Made by a program: the position numbers and the translations under genes. Below the pieces are notes generated by a model. That model searched no databases, had not been told where the DNA came from, and worked only from the letters and a program-made list of their open reading frames with translations. Of a stretch of DNA of 64,000 bases, positions 28,060 through 37,039 are shown in pieces (position 1 is the stretch's first letter; the number at the start of each line of letters is the position of its first letter). The stretch lies in assembly GCA_943787265.1 (NCBI GenBank), contig CALSLT010000026.1, forward strand, positions 62,001-126,000. The letters are read 5' to 3'. This stretch comes from an uncultured Planctomycetaceae bacterium (GTDB lineage Bacteria > Planctomycetota > Planctomycetia > Planctomycetales > Planctomycetaceae).

Positions 28060-30663
28060 GTGAATCGACTTACGAGTGGTCTGTTTCTGGTGTGTATTGC
28101 CGCCTCGCTGTCGGCTGTTGGGGTGGGTGCCGAAGATCATCCTGATCGAACGGTGCAGCAAGGAGTTCCTCAGGGACAGGTCACGCCAGGAAAATTTTCT
28201 GACAGCCAGATATTTCCGGGAACGGCTCGCGACTACAGCGTGTACGTGCCTGCTCAATACAAGGCAGACACCCCAGCCTCGTTGATGGTTTTTATGGATG
28301 GCGGAGGCTACTCAAACCCGAAGCGATCGTTTCGCGTTCCTGTCGTGTTCGACAATCTAATTCATCAAAAGGCTATGCCTGTCACGATTGCCGTGTTCGT
28401 AAATCCAGGCACGATTCCTGCGACAGTGAAGGGAGCCAGGAACCGGAGCAATCGCTCGTTCGAATATGATTCTCTTGGAGATCGATACTCGAACTTCCTA
28501 ATCGATGAGTTTCTGCCCGTTGCCTTGAAAGGGTTGAACGTGTCGGCCGATCCCGCTGACCGAGCCGTCTGTGGGATCTCGTCCAGCGGCATCTGTGCTT
28601 TTACCGTGGCATGGGAAAAGCCTAGCCAGTTTGGCAAGGTCATGAGCCACATCGGCAGCTTCACCAACATTCGCGGCGGCTGGTCTTATCCAGGTCTTGT
28701 TCGCAAGACGAAAGCTAAACCGAAAGCGATCAAGGTCTACCTGCAGGATGGTCGTGACGACTTGAACAACCTGCACGGAAACTGGCCGCTGGGAAATCAG
28801 GATCTGGCGGCGGCTTTACAGTTTGCCGGTTATCAGTACCGCCTTGAAATGACCGACGGTGGACACAGCAGCAAGTGGGGCGGCGAACGGCTTCCGGATG
28901 CTTTGAAGTGGTTATGGGATGACAACGCGGAGTCGACCAACATCCCAATTGTTGAAACTCGGCCCAAATGGGAACCGCACCCCGACGCGATTGCTAAGAA
29001 GGATGTTCCGAAAGGGACAGTCCATACGATGGAACCCTGGGAATCGAAAATTTTCCCGAGCACGACTCGCGACTGGGCTGTCTATGTGCCTGCTCAGTAC
29101 AAGGCTGACGAACCCGCGGCGCTGATGGTCTTTCAGGACGGTGAGCGGATGCGAGACGTCAACGGGCGCTGGCGAATTCCCACCGTGTTTGACAACCTGA
29201 TCGCTCGCGGAGACATGCCACCAACAATCGCAGTATTTCTCAACCCTGGTCATGACACGGCGAAAAAGACGAAGAAAGGCAAACACTCGAATCGCGGCTT
29301 TGAATACGACAGCCTGGGTGATCGCTACGTCCGCTTTCTGCTGGAGGAGATCATTCCGGAAGTCAGCAAGCGTTACACGATCTCCGACGATCCGAACATG
29401 CACGCGATTGGCGGTTCCAGTTCGGGAGCTATTTGCGCGTTCACGGCAGCCTGGGAACGAACCGGCTATTTCCGAAAAGTGTTTTCGAGTGTCGGCAGCT
29501 TTACCAATCTGCGAGGTGGCAACTTCTATCCGGCTCAGGTCCGAAAAACAGAGCCCAAGCCAATCCGCGTTTACATGGCAGATACGAGCGGAGATGTGGA
29601 TAACGCTTTTGGCAGTTGGCCGTGGTCGAATCAGCGAATGGCGTCGGCTCTGAAGTACATGGGCTACGACGTGCGTTTCGATTGGGCTGAAGGCTACGCT
29701 CACAACGCCGACTTCGGCAGCGCTCGATTCCCCGACGCCATGAAATGGTTGTGGCGGAAGGAAGTGCACACTCCCGTGCTCGACACTCGCGGAGACCTTG
29801 GTGGTGATCTGACGCTCCTGAATTTGCTGATCCCTGGTGAGTCCTGGGAACTTGTCGCCGACAACCTTGGGTTTGCCGATGCTCTATGTTCAGGCAAAGC
29901 CGGCAATTTGTATTTCTGCGACATGAGAGCGCCGGCAGTCATTCGTATCAATGCAGCCGATGGAACAAAGACTGAGATCGCGAAGGAATCGGTCAGCGGT
30001 CTGGAGTTCAATCCGGACGGCTCGCTATTGTACGCCTGCCAGGGATCGAAGAACCGAGTTATCTCGATCAACCCGGCGACCGGTGAAGTGAAGACCGTCG
30101 CCGAAGGTGTAAAGCCGAACGATCTGGCCGTTACACGCGACGGCTTCATCCTGTTTACCGACACCGGCAAGTCCCAGGTCACGCGAATCAATCCACAGAC
30201 CGGAGAAGTCAACGCTGTTGATACCGGCATCAACAGACCTAATGGAATAGCTCTGTCGAACGACGGTGGCACTCTGGCTGTTTCGGACTACGGTGGCACT
30301 CACACATGGACGTTCCGAGTGAATGCTGGTGGCGTCCTCGACGCAAAAATGCCGACGATGCCCATGAGGCTCGCCATTGATCCCAAAGGTGAATTCCGCT
30401 TTAACGAACCACCACCGTACGTGAAGGTTGCTCGCGGAGACGGTATGGCCGTCGACAAGGCTGGCCGTTACTACGTAACCAGTTCGCTGGGCGTTCAGGT
30501 CTTCGATCCAACGGGTCGCCCGTGCGGAGTCACACCGAAAGTAGATAAAGACCAGCCGCTGACAACCTGCATGTTGGCAGGGAGCGACCATAGCACGCTG
30601 TACATCGCCCACGGCAAAAGAATCTATCGACGAAAGCTGACCGTGCAGCATCCTCGAAAATAG
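28060..30663 (+). CDS. Secreted tandem esterase D-like / SMP-30 (gluconolactonase-like) fusion
   Basis: 867 residues from GTG 28060 (GGAG eight bases upstream), with signal peptide (about 1-24). Two homologous esterase D-type hydrolase domains follow: residues about 35-285 and 315-570, sharing phrases such as YVPAQYKAD, FEYDSLGDRY and GSFTN-(I/L)-RGG. The second has the canonical elbow GSSSG; the first reads ISSSG at that point. The C-terminal ~280 residues form an SMP-30/gluconolactonase-type beta-propeller (KPNDLAVTRDG, RPNGIALSNDGG). The combination implies cleavage of an ester or sugar conjugate followed by binding or lactone hydrolysis outside the cytoplasm. A hairpin follows the stop. 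Confidence 0.9.
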   Translation: MNRLTSGLFLVCIAASLSAVGVGAEDHPDRTVQQGVPQGQVTPGKFSDSQIFPGTARDYSVYVPAQYKADTPASLMVFMDGGGYSNPKRSFRVPVVFDNLIHQKAMPVTIAVFVNPGTIPATVKGARNRSNRSFEYDSLGDRYSNFLIDEFLPVALKGLNVSADPADRAVCGISSSGICAFTVAWEKPSQFGKVMSHIGSFTNIRGGWSYPGLVRKTKAKPKAIKVYLQDGRDDLNNLHGNWPLGNQDLAAALQFAGYQYRLEMTDGGHSSKWGGERLPDALKWLWDDNAESTNIPIVETRPKWEPHPDAIAKKDVPKGTVHTMEPWESKIFPSTTRDWAVYVPAQYKADEPAALMVFQDGERMRDVNGRWRIPTVFDNLIARGDMPPTIAVFLNPGHDTAKKTKKGKHSNRGFEYDSLGDRYVRFLLEEIIPEVSKRYTISDDPNMHAIGGSSSGAICAFTAAWERTGYFRKVFSSVGSFTNLRGGNFYPAQVRKTEPKPIRVYMADTSGDVDNAFGSWPWSNQRMASALKYMGYDVRFDWAEGYAHNADFGSARFPDAMKWLWRKEVHTPVLDTRGDLGGDLTLLNLLIPGESWELVADNLGFADALCSGKAGNLYFCDMRAPAVIRINAADGTKTEIAKESVSGLEFNPDGSLLYACQGSKNRVISINPATGEVKTVAEGVKPNDLAVTRDGFILFTDTGKSQVTRINPQTGEVNAVDTGINRPNGIALSNDGGTLAVSDYGGTHTWTFRVNAGGVLDAKMPTMPMRLAIDPKGEFRFNEPPPYVKVARGDGMAVDKAGRYYVTSSLGVQVFDPTGRPCGVTPKVDKDQPLTTCMLAGSDHSTLYIAHGKRIYRRKLTVQHPRK

Positions 30664-30675
30664 TCGCCGCTGACC

Positions 30676-30712
30676 TCAGGCTGGTCGAACGCGACAACGT
30701 TCGACCGCCTGA
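30676..30712. terminator. Hairpin after the esterase-SMP-30 gene
   Basis: Stem 30676-30691 with 30698-30712 (TCAGGC-T-GGTCGAACG against CGTTCGACCGCCTGA, one bulged base), six-base loop. No T-tract follows, so it may terminate weakly or stabilise mRNA ends between converging genes. Confidence 0.5.
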
Positions 30713-30838
30713 TGAGCGTTTATCAGCAACGACACCATTGCCCGTTCGTCACAGGCACGATGGCCGTGCGAATCTGCGTTTTGCTACCGTTGCGGTTAGC
30801 AACTTTGCCCGGGGCTTCGATTCTTCGATCGCTGAACT

Positions 30839-31120
30839 TCAGCGAAGGTCGTCGAGTGTCGGGCCAGCTTCTGGAGCAGCAATGGTTGGATCGAGCGGTG
30901 TTCCGTCATCGTTGACGGCGAGTTCACCGGACGTGTCCAGAAAGATTTTGTCGTTCATGATCTCGGCGACGACGATGTCCATGTGATTCTTCGTCGGCAG
31001 TTCGATCAGTGGCCGTGAACCTCGGTTCAAAGCGACAAGCCGCTTTTGAATCAGCGTTGACAGTTTGAATCGCCCGCCGACTTTGTTGACGATGATTTCT
31101 TCTTTGAATTCTTCATGCAT
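30839..31120 (-). CDS. rpoZ: RNA polymerase omega subunit
   Basis: 93 residues from ATG 31120; the start overlaps the end of gmk by eight bases. The omega core is visible in VNKVGGRFKLSTLIQKRL and the following ALNRGSRP, where V-x-x-(R/G)-x-x-L-x-x-x-x-x-x-R is the family pattern. A short acidic tail follows. Omega helps assemble the beta' subunit. Placement after yicC-gmk is the common bacterial order and supports the call. Confidence 0.85.
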   Translation of the reverse strand: MHEEFKEEIIVNKVGGRFKLSTLIQKRLVALNRGSRPLIELPTKNHMDIVVAEIMNDKIFLDTSGELAVNDDGTPLDPTIAAPEAGPTLDDLR

Positions 31121-31727
31121 TGGATTCTGCCTCCCTCGACACGAGGACCTCGATAATTTCGTTGACCGCTCGGTCGAGGTCATCATTGCATACTTGATAA
31201 CGATACCGGCCGGCCGATTTTAATTCTTCCCGCGCCGTCCTCAGCCGTCGCTGGATAACTTCTTCTGATTCCGTTCCCCGTGCCCGCAATCGTTGTTCGA
31301 ACACCTCTTCCGAAGGCGTCTCGAGAAAGATTGTGACCGCGTTCGGGTATTGCTCCATGACGCTGAGAGCGCCTTTGACATCTATTTCGAGAAACGCCCA
31401 GCCACCTTCATCTGCTGCTCGGTGCAATTCAGAGTGCAGAGTTCCGTACCAGAACCCCGAAGAATGCACCTCTTCGCATTCCACGAATTCACCAGCAGAT
31501 TTCTTTTGGCTGAAGTCCTCGTCACTTAAAAAGTAATAGTCTTGTCCGTGTGTCTCGTTGACTCGTATTGGCCTCGTCGTCGCGGAAATCATCTTCACCA
31601 GTTTGACCGATGACTCGGCGACAAGCCTGTTGACGATCGTCGACTTTCCGCTGCCGCTGGGGCCTGACAAAACGACGACCTGCAGTGACTTGTGACCTGT
31701 GTTTTCCGAATTGTTTTGAGTAGTCAT
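31113..31727 (-). CDS. gmk: Guanylate kinase
   Basis: 204 residues. P-loop GPSGSGKSTI near residue 21, TTRPIRVNE and GQDYYFLSD of the GMP-binding part, and FLEIDVKGA of the core. It converts GMP to GDP with ATP in the cytoplasm. It lies 23 bp after yicC and overlaps rpoZ, so the three form one operon. Confidence 0.96.
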   Translation of the reverse strand: MTTQNNSENTGHKSLQVVVLSGPSGSGKSTIVNRLVAESSVKLVKMISATTRPIRVNETHGQDYYFLSDEDFSQKKSAGEFVECEEVHSSGFWYGTLHSELHRAADEGGWAFLEIDVKGALSVMEQYPNAVTIFLETPSEEVFEQRLRARGTESEEVIQRRLRTAREELKSAGRYRYQVCNDDLDRAVNEIIEVLVSREAESNA

Positions 31728-31750
31728 CGCGAATGTTCCCTGAAGGCTGG

Positions 31751-32635
31751 CTACTCGACGTTGCCAAGGATTTCACGAATCTTCTCAACAGCCGCTTTCA
31801 TCTCGACCACGTGGTGAGCGATTTCGACGTTACTTGCTTTTGAGCCCGTTGTATTGATCTCTCGAAACATTTCCTGGCTGAGAAAATCGAGCTTTCGTCC
31901 CTGTGAGGTCGGCCCGTTAATGACTTTCAGGAATTCATCGATGTGGCAACGGAGCCGCGTGATCTCTTCGTTGATGTCGCATCGGTCGGCAAAGATCGAA
32001 ACTTCTCGGATTAGGTTGTCGGGTTCAACCGTCGCTCCCGAGTCTCCGAGCAACTCTCGAACTCGCTCAAGAACTTTGTCACGGTAGTTGTTGACGACTT
32101 CCGGTGCACGCTCGACGACAGCGTCCAGGTTAGTGGCGATCTGCTGGCAGCATTGTTCCAGCTCCGCCCGCATGGACTCGCCTTCACGCTGACGAAATTC
32201 GTTCAAGCCTGAGAGAGCTTCTGTGACGACTCCTTCCAGAAACGGCCATTCCGTTTTGGCATCGAGCGACGAACTCATCTCGTCGGAAATCACCCCCGGC
32301 AGAGTCAGCAACGAGTTCACCGAATCAGGCAGCGGAACTCCATTGGTTTCGCCGATAGCCTTCAGTTGATTCCAGTAAGCGGTGAGCAACTCTGACGAAA
32401 TCTGGTAGCGACTTGCCTGGCCGACTGGTGAGAACCGGACGTTGATCGAAACCGTACCTCGTGCCACCGTCTTTCGAACGGCTTTCTCAATTTGAGATTC
32501 CAATGAGCCGAGCACATCGGGCAGGCGCGTGGACACCTTGAGATGACGATTATTAACCGCCTTGATTTCGACGGAAGCCGTGAAGCGATCGTTCTGACCG
32601 TTTGCGCTTCCAAAACCCGTCATACTCAACAGCAA
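31751..32635 (-). CDS. yicC: YicC/YloC-family endoribonuclease
   Basis: 294 residues beginning with the hallmark LLSMTGFGSANG, and ending with the conserved domain KLDFLSQEMFREINT and the A-S-N-V-E-I motif. YicC proteins are RNA-cleaving enzymes implicated in sRNA turnover and stationary-phase physiology. First gene of the yicC-gmk-rpoZ operon. Confidence 0.94.
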   Translation of the reverse strand: MLLSMTGFGSANGQNDRFTASVEIKAVNNRHLKVSTRLPDVLGSLESQIEKAVRKTVARGTVSINVRFSPVGQASRYQISSELLTAYWNQLKAIGETNGVPLPDSVNSLLTLPGVISDEMSSSLDAKTEWPFLEGVVTEALSGLNEFRQREGESMRAELEQCCQQIATNLDAVVERAPEVVNNYRDKVLERVRELLGDSGATVEPDNLIREVSIFADRCDINEEITRLRCHIDEFLKVINGPTSQGRKLDFLSQEMFREINTTGSKASNVEIAHHVVEMKAAVEKIREILGNVE

Positions 32636-32707
32636 AGTGACACCCCATCGGCACCGTGGCTGACGGTGAATTAATCACCGCCACAAGACTTTCAATTCGA
32701 TCGAGAA

Positions 32708-33250
32708 TTACTCGTTGCTGTCGGGCGAGGCGGTCTCTGGCTCTGACGACGTTGCGTCTTCATCGCCTTTATCATCAGCCGCTTCGGTCTTCTCTGATGA
32801 CTCAGGCTCTGAGTCGTCTTTCGCAGCTTCGTTTCCTGAATCGTCAGATGCTGCGTCACCGTCTGTCGTTTCGTCGCCTGTGGTGTCGTCACCCGCTGCG
32901 GCGTCTTCGTCTTCGACTGGTGAATCTCCAACAGCACTCATAGAGCCGCCGGTACCCTCGGAGTCTTCGTCCGTCGCAGTAGTCGTGTCGGAGAAGTCAC
33001 CCTTCTCGCTGGCTTTTCGTGCGAGCACTCCGCTGACGCCAGCTAGCAGAACCCAGGCGGTGACCAGGCCGATTGTGATCTTTGTGAAAACGTCACCGGC
33101 TTTTGTACCGAACGCACTTTGTCCGCCGAGACCGCCGAAGGCTCCGGCGAGTCCGCCGCCGCGACCTCGTTGAAGAAGCACGACGAGGATCAGCAAAGCG
33201 CTGATCACACCTAACAAAAGCATGGCAAAATCTGCCAGAAAATCCTGCAT
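32708..33250 (-). CDS. secG: SecG protein-export subunit with long acidic tail
   Basis: 180 residues, about twice the usual SecG. The first ~78 residues are a normal SecG: first helix LLLGVISALLILVVLLQ, the glycine-rich loop GRGGGLAGAFGG with SAFGTKAGDVFTK, and second helix IGLVTAWVLLAGVSGV. The remaining ~100 residues are almost entirely D, E, S, T, A and G. The tail must be disordered and faces one side of the membrane at the SecYEG channel. It lies between yicC and tpiA on the same strand. Confidence 0.92.
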   Translation of the reverse strand: MQDFLADFAMLLLGVISALLILVVLLQRGRGGGLAGAFGGLGGQSAFGTKAGDVFTKITIGLVTAWVLLAGVSGVLARKASEKGDFSDTTTATDEDSEGTGGSMSAVGDSPVEDEDAAAGDDTTGDETTDGDAASDDSGNEAAKDDSEPESSEKTEAADDKGDEDATSSEPETASPDSNE

Positions 33251-33351
33251 TTGACTTTCCTTCTGACTGCAGTCGTTCAGGTCTCAGACTCACTCAGTCG
33301 CGAGGTCTGAATTCCGAAAGGTTGATGACCACTGCCCTATGACTCACCGTC

Positions 33352-34122
33352 TTAGGATACAGAGGCGACACCAGCCTGGATGATTGGGATAAACAGTTCA
33401 GCTTTGAGACTCGCTCCGCCGACCAACGCTCCGTCGACGTTTGGTTGTCCGAGCAGTCCGTTGGCGTTGTCCGGCTTCACGCTTCCGCCGTAGAGAATTC
33501 GAGTGGCACCAGCGACGTCGCCGGTGAAGCGGCCTTCGAGCCAGCCTCGAAGAAACTTGTGAGCGTCTTCTGCCTGTTCGTCGCTGGCGACTTTGCCAGT
33601 TCCGATGGCCCAGACAGGTTCGTAAGCGATGACGACGTTGGACATCTGCTCGGCTGTGACGTCGACCAGGCCGCCTGTCATTTGAGTTTCAAGAACGGCT
33701 TCGGTTCGGTCGCCTTCGCGGTCTTCGAGCAGCTCGCCGACGCAAAGGATGACTTTCAGGCCAACGTCCAGAGCCTTGCGAACTTTCGTATTGATCAGCT
33801 CGTCAGATTCACCATTGATCTGGCGACGTTCGCTGTGACCAAGCACGACCCACTTGCAACCGACGTCCTGGAGCATTTCGCAGGCAACTTCGCCAGTGAA
33901 TGCGCCAGAAGTTTCAGCCCACGCGTTTTGACCACCGACTTCGACTCCAGAACCGGCGGCTTCTGCAGCAGCCAGTCCGAGGTACGGATACGGTGGGCAG
34001 ACGACGACTTCGACTTTGTCGCTTGGAGCAGGAACTTCGGCATTCAGTGCTGCAACAAGCGCAGGGCCGGATTCGCTGCAGGTGTTCAACTTCCAGTTGC
34101 CAGCAATAATTGGTCGTCTCAT
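33352..34122 (-). CDS. tpiA: Triosephosphate isomerase
   Basis: 256 residues. RPIIAGNWKLN with active N and K, catalytic H in VVLGHSERRQ, catalytic E in VIAYEPVWAIGTGK, and the phosphate-binding loop ILYGGSVKPDNA. Interconverts DHAP and G3P in glycolysis. Confidence 0.97.
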   Translation of the reverse strand: MRRPIIAGNWKLNTCSESGPALVAALNAEVPAPSDKVEVVVCPPYPYLGLAAAEAAGSGVEVGGQNAWAETSGAFTGEVACEMLQDVGCKWVVLGHSERRQINGESDELINTKVRKALDVGLKVILCVGELLEDREGDRTEAVLETQMTGGLVDVTAEQMSNVVIAYEPVWAIGTGKVASDEQAEDAHKFLRGWLEGRFTGDVAGATRILYGGSVKPDNANGLLGQPNVDGALVGGASLKAELFIPIIQAGVASVS

Positions 34123-34428
34123 TGGAGAACGCTACCTCAGTATTAATCGTAATTTGACAGGAGCTGAACGCAGCTCCACGGCGACATTAATCGCAGCCGG
34201 GACGCTCTACGTCAGCGTTAGTTGAGCTACCTCAAACTGGCGGGAGAGCGGAAATCGGCGAAACTGTACCAACAATGGACAGTCTTCCCAAGGAATCACG
34301 CCCTCAACTGCCTCCTGCATCCCGATTCATTTCGGACAACCCGTCTCGAAATGGCTCTGAGGGCAGATTTGGCACTTGTCACGGCCGTCCTACTTCGACC
34401 CAGTCACGCCTGTCCATAGCAAAATGCG
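34123..34428. other. Intergenic region between tpiA and pheA
   Basis: 306 bp with no coding frame. It contains the 3' side of pheA and the tpiA promoter region. A small perfect hairpin GGAGCTG-AACG-CAGCTCC lies at 34160-34177 without a T-run. Confidence 0.5.
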
Positions 34429-35619
34429 TTATGGCAAGACTTCGGAACGGGGGAACGAGCCGAGGACTTCCATGCGAACGGCCGGTTTTGCGAGGTGATC
34501 GAGCGTTCGTTTGACCTTGGCCTCTTTCTGATGCCCCTCGAAGTCGAGGAAGAACAGATATCCGGCTTCCGGGCCACGCAGAGGGAACGATTCGATCCAG
34601 CTCAGATTCACTTTGTTCTTCTTGAACGCGACCAACGCGTCGGACAAAGCACCCGGTTTGTGCGGGATCTGCAGCAGCAGAGCTGTTCGGTCGCTGCCTG
34701 TCGGTGTCGGCACGTGGTCGCCGATAATGGCGAACCGTGTGACGTTATTTTTATTATCCTGAACGTCCGCGGCCACGACTTCGAGACCGTACTCAACTGC
34801 GGCACGACCGCTGGCAATCGCAGCAGCACCTGGTTTGTCACGGGCCAGTTGTGCGGCGGTCGACGTGCTGGTCACATCGTGCAGCCGAGCGTGTGGCATG
34901 TGGCGATTCAGCCAGTTTCGACACTGAGAAAACGCCTGCGGCTTGCTGTAAATCTCGGTGATCTGGCTTCTCGCACAACGAGCCAGAAGGTTGTGGTTAA
35001 CGCTCAGTTGAACTTCGCCACAAATCCGCAGCGGCAGGCGAGTGAACATGTCCAATGTGTCGACAATTCGTCCGTCAGTGCTGTTTTCAATGGGGACAAT
35101 CCCAAATTCAGCGTGCCCGCGATTCACTTCTTCAAAGACCGAAGCAATCGTGCTGACCGGAATCAGGTCGGCTGCCTCGCCAAATCGCTCGATCGAGGCC
35201 TGGTGCGAATAACTGAATGCTGGTCCAAGGTAGGCCACTCGCTGCATTCGAACCTGGCGACGAGCCCCGCTGAAGACATGCCGCATGACACCGCTGACAG
35301 CCAGAGTTGAAAGCGGGCCAGCGTTTTTGGCCAGCATCCGATTGATCGCCTCGTCCTCAAGTTGTGGCGAGAAAAGGACTTGCCGCGGATCCTCATGAGC
35401 TTCAATCCAGTCGATTGAGAGCTTCGCTCGCTGATTGACCAGCTTGAGAATCTCCATATCAAGCTTCGAAGCCGCAGCTTGAATCTGATCGGGAGTCTTC
35501 TTTCGGGACGAAGACTTCGGTTTTGAAGCTGTCTTTTTGGTGGCAGCAGCCGGCTTTGCGGCCTTCGCCGATGTGCGACGTGTCTTCGATTTAGTCGCGG
35601 CAGTCTTCTTCTTCGCCAT
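34429..35619 (-). CDS. pheA: Chorismate mutase / prephenate dehydratase (P-protein) with Lys/Ala-rich N-terminal tail
   Basis: 396 residues. The first ~42 residues are almost only K, A, T, S and P (TKKTASKPKSSSRKK), like a histone H1-type tail. Residues about 43-125 fit a helical chorismate mutase domain, then the dehydratase begins at VAYLGPAFSYSHQAS and shows IPIENSTDGR, the conserved T-R-F (NVTRFAIIGD) and the ACT domain (PHKPGALSDAL, ESFPLRG). It makes phenylpyruvate from chorismate. The ACT ESRP-like segment reads ESFPLRG, where E-S-R-P is usual in phenylalanine-feedback-inhibited enzymes, so feedback binding may be altered. Confidence 0.93.
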   Translation of the reverse strand: MAKKKTAATKSKTRRTSAKAAKPAAATKKTASKPKSSSRKKTPDQIQAAASKLDMEILKLVNQRAKLSIDWIEAHEDPRQVLFSPQLEDEAINRMLAKNAGPLSTLAVSGVMRHVFSGARRQVRMQRVAYLGPAFSYSHQASIERFGEAADLIPVSTIASVFEEVNRGHAEFGIVPIENSTDGRIVDTLDMFTRLPLRICGEVQLSVNHNLLARCARSQITEIYSKPQAFSQCRNWLNRHMPHARLHDVTSTSTAAQLARDKPGAAAIASGRAAVEYGLEVVAADVQDNKNNVTRFAIIGDHVPTPTGSDRTALLLQIPHKPGALSDALVAFKKNKVNLSWIESFPLRGPEAGYLFFLDFEGHQKEAKVKRTLDHLAKPAVRMEVLGSFPRSEVLP

Positions 35620-35953
35620 GGGAGCCCTTTCGCCACAACGAGTACCGCCAGGATATTGGCGTACCAGTCGGCGTCGGATGAACCTGATACTGGCCTAACT
35701 AATGACGCTGCAACAGTTTACTGTGCAGGCTGCGAACGTCCGCAATCGTCAAAACCAGCTCCGAAATCAAAGCGTCCTGTTGTACAGACGCCGATTTCGA
35801 GTGTCAAGGAGCCGCAAGTCCCTGTCAGATATGAAGATGCTGAGTTCTGCAGGATCCAGCTACATTTGAACGGATCGGCAGATTCGGAACTGGACGATCA
35901 TCATCTCAGAGACGTCCGATAATGCTGGTCTCTGAGCCTGACACCGTCGTCAG
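35620..35953. other. Intergenic region between pheA and hemH
   Basis: 334 bp. One plus-strand frame from TTG 35656 to 35922 contains YCAGCERP but is otherwise of low complexity and lacks a family match; I do not call it a gene. The region must contain the pheA promoter. Confidence 0.45.
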
Positions 35954-36988
35954 TCACGAATTTGGGTCGCGAGGTGGACCCGGACGTCGAGGAGCCGGGC
36001 AACAGTCCAGCGGGCACTGATCGTGACTCGGCCCAAATTGGCCAGTCGCTTCCTGCGGTGCCTCAGCAATCCGTTCGTGGATCAGCTTTCGAATCATGCT
36101 GACAAAAGCTGGATGAGTGCCGACGGTTTCGCACCGGACCATGTTCAGACCGAGCTCTATGCAGGCGTCGACGGCTTCGCAGTCCAGGTCGAACAGCACT
36201 TCCATGTGGTCTGACAGAAATCCGATTGGAACCACAACGACATCCTCAGCACCGGATTCTTTCAACTCCGAAAGGTGATCGCAAATGTCCGGTTCCAGCC
36301 AGGGATCCTGCGGTCGGCCACTTCGGCTCTGATAAACCAGTTTCCAATGGTCCTGAGAAACGTCGACGGATTCCGCAACGAGTCGGCAGCACTCGGTGAG
36401 CTGCTGGACATAGTCGCAAGTATCCGACATCGAATTTGGGATACTGTGCGCCGTAAACGCGAGCTGCGTTTTGCTGCGTCGTTCTACAGGGATCTGGTCG
36501 AGACTTTGTTGAACAAGTTCGGCGTTCGCCGAGATGAAGTCAGGGTGGTTGTAGAAGGCCCGGATCTTGTCGACTTCCGGAGCTCCTTCACCGACGGCTT
36601 CCTGAGCGTCAGCGATGTTCTCCCGGTATTGCCGGCAGCTTGACCAGGAACTGTACGACGCCGTGACGAACGCGAGTGCCTGCTTGACGCCGACTTCTTT
36701 CATTTCCTGAAGCGTGTCGGGCAGCAGGGGATCCCAGTTCCGGTTTCCCCAGTAAATCGGCAGATCAATCCCGTGCTTGTCCAACTCCGGACGCAACGCC
36801 GCGATCAGATCTCGACACTGCTGATTGATCGGACTGACGCCGTCGAAGTGGTAGTAGTGCTCGGCGACTTCCAGCAGACGTTCGCGCGGAATGTTGCGAC
36901 CGCGCGTCACGTTTTCGAGAAACGGCAGAACGTCGTCCCGTCCTTCGGGGCCGCCGAATGAAACCAGCAGAATTGCGTCGTAACTCAT
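35954..36988 (-). CDS. hemH: Ferrochelatase, likely Fe-S cluster type
   Basis: 344 residues. LLVSFGGPEGRDDVLPFL opening, the catalytic histidine in FTAHSIPNSM and the later conserved HMEVLFDLD segment. It inserts ferrous iron into protoporphyrin or coproporphyrin. A Cys in SSWSSCRQYREN and a C-terminal CPLDCC motif coincide with the places where actinobacterial and Caulobacter ferrochelatases carry [2Fe-2S] ligands. Next to the photolyase gene (51 bp gap), probably one transcript. Confidence 0.92.
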   Translation of the reverse strand: MSYDAILLVSFGGPEGRDDVLPFLENVTRGRNIPRERLLEVAEHYYHFDGVSPINQQCRDLIAALRPELDKHGIDLPIYWGNRNWDPLLPDTLQEMKEVGVKQALAFVTASYSSWSSCRQYRENIADAQEAVGEGAPEVDKIRAFYNHPDFISANAELVQQSLDQIPVERRSKTQLAFTAHSIPNSMSDTCDYVQQLTECCRLVAESVDVSQDHWKLVYQSRSGRPQDPWLEPDICDHLSELKESGAEDVVVVPIGFLSDHMEVLFDLDCEAVDACIELGLNMVRCETVGTHPAFVSMIRKLIHERIAEAPQEATGQFGPSHDQCPLDCCPAPRRPGPPRDPNS

Positions 36989-37039
36989 CGAAGTATTTGC
37001 TTTCGTGAACTGATCATCTGAGTGAGCAATTTTCGGCCG

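Noticed and set aside
35656..35922. Small plus-strand frame with a CxxC motif
   Set aside because: Needs a TTG start, low-complexity text, no family recognised; probably intergenic.
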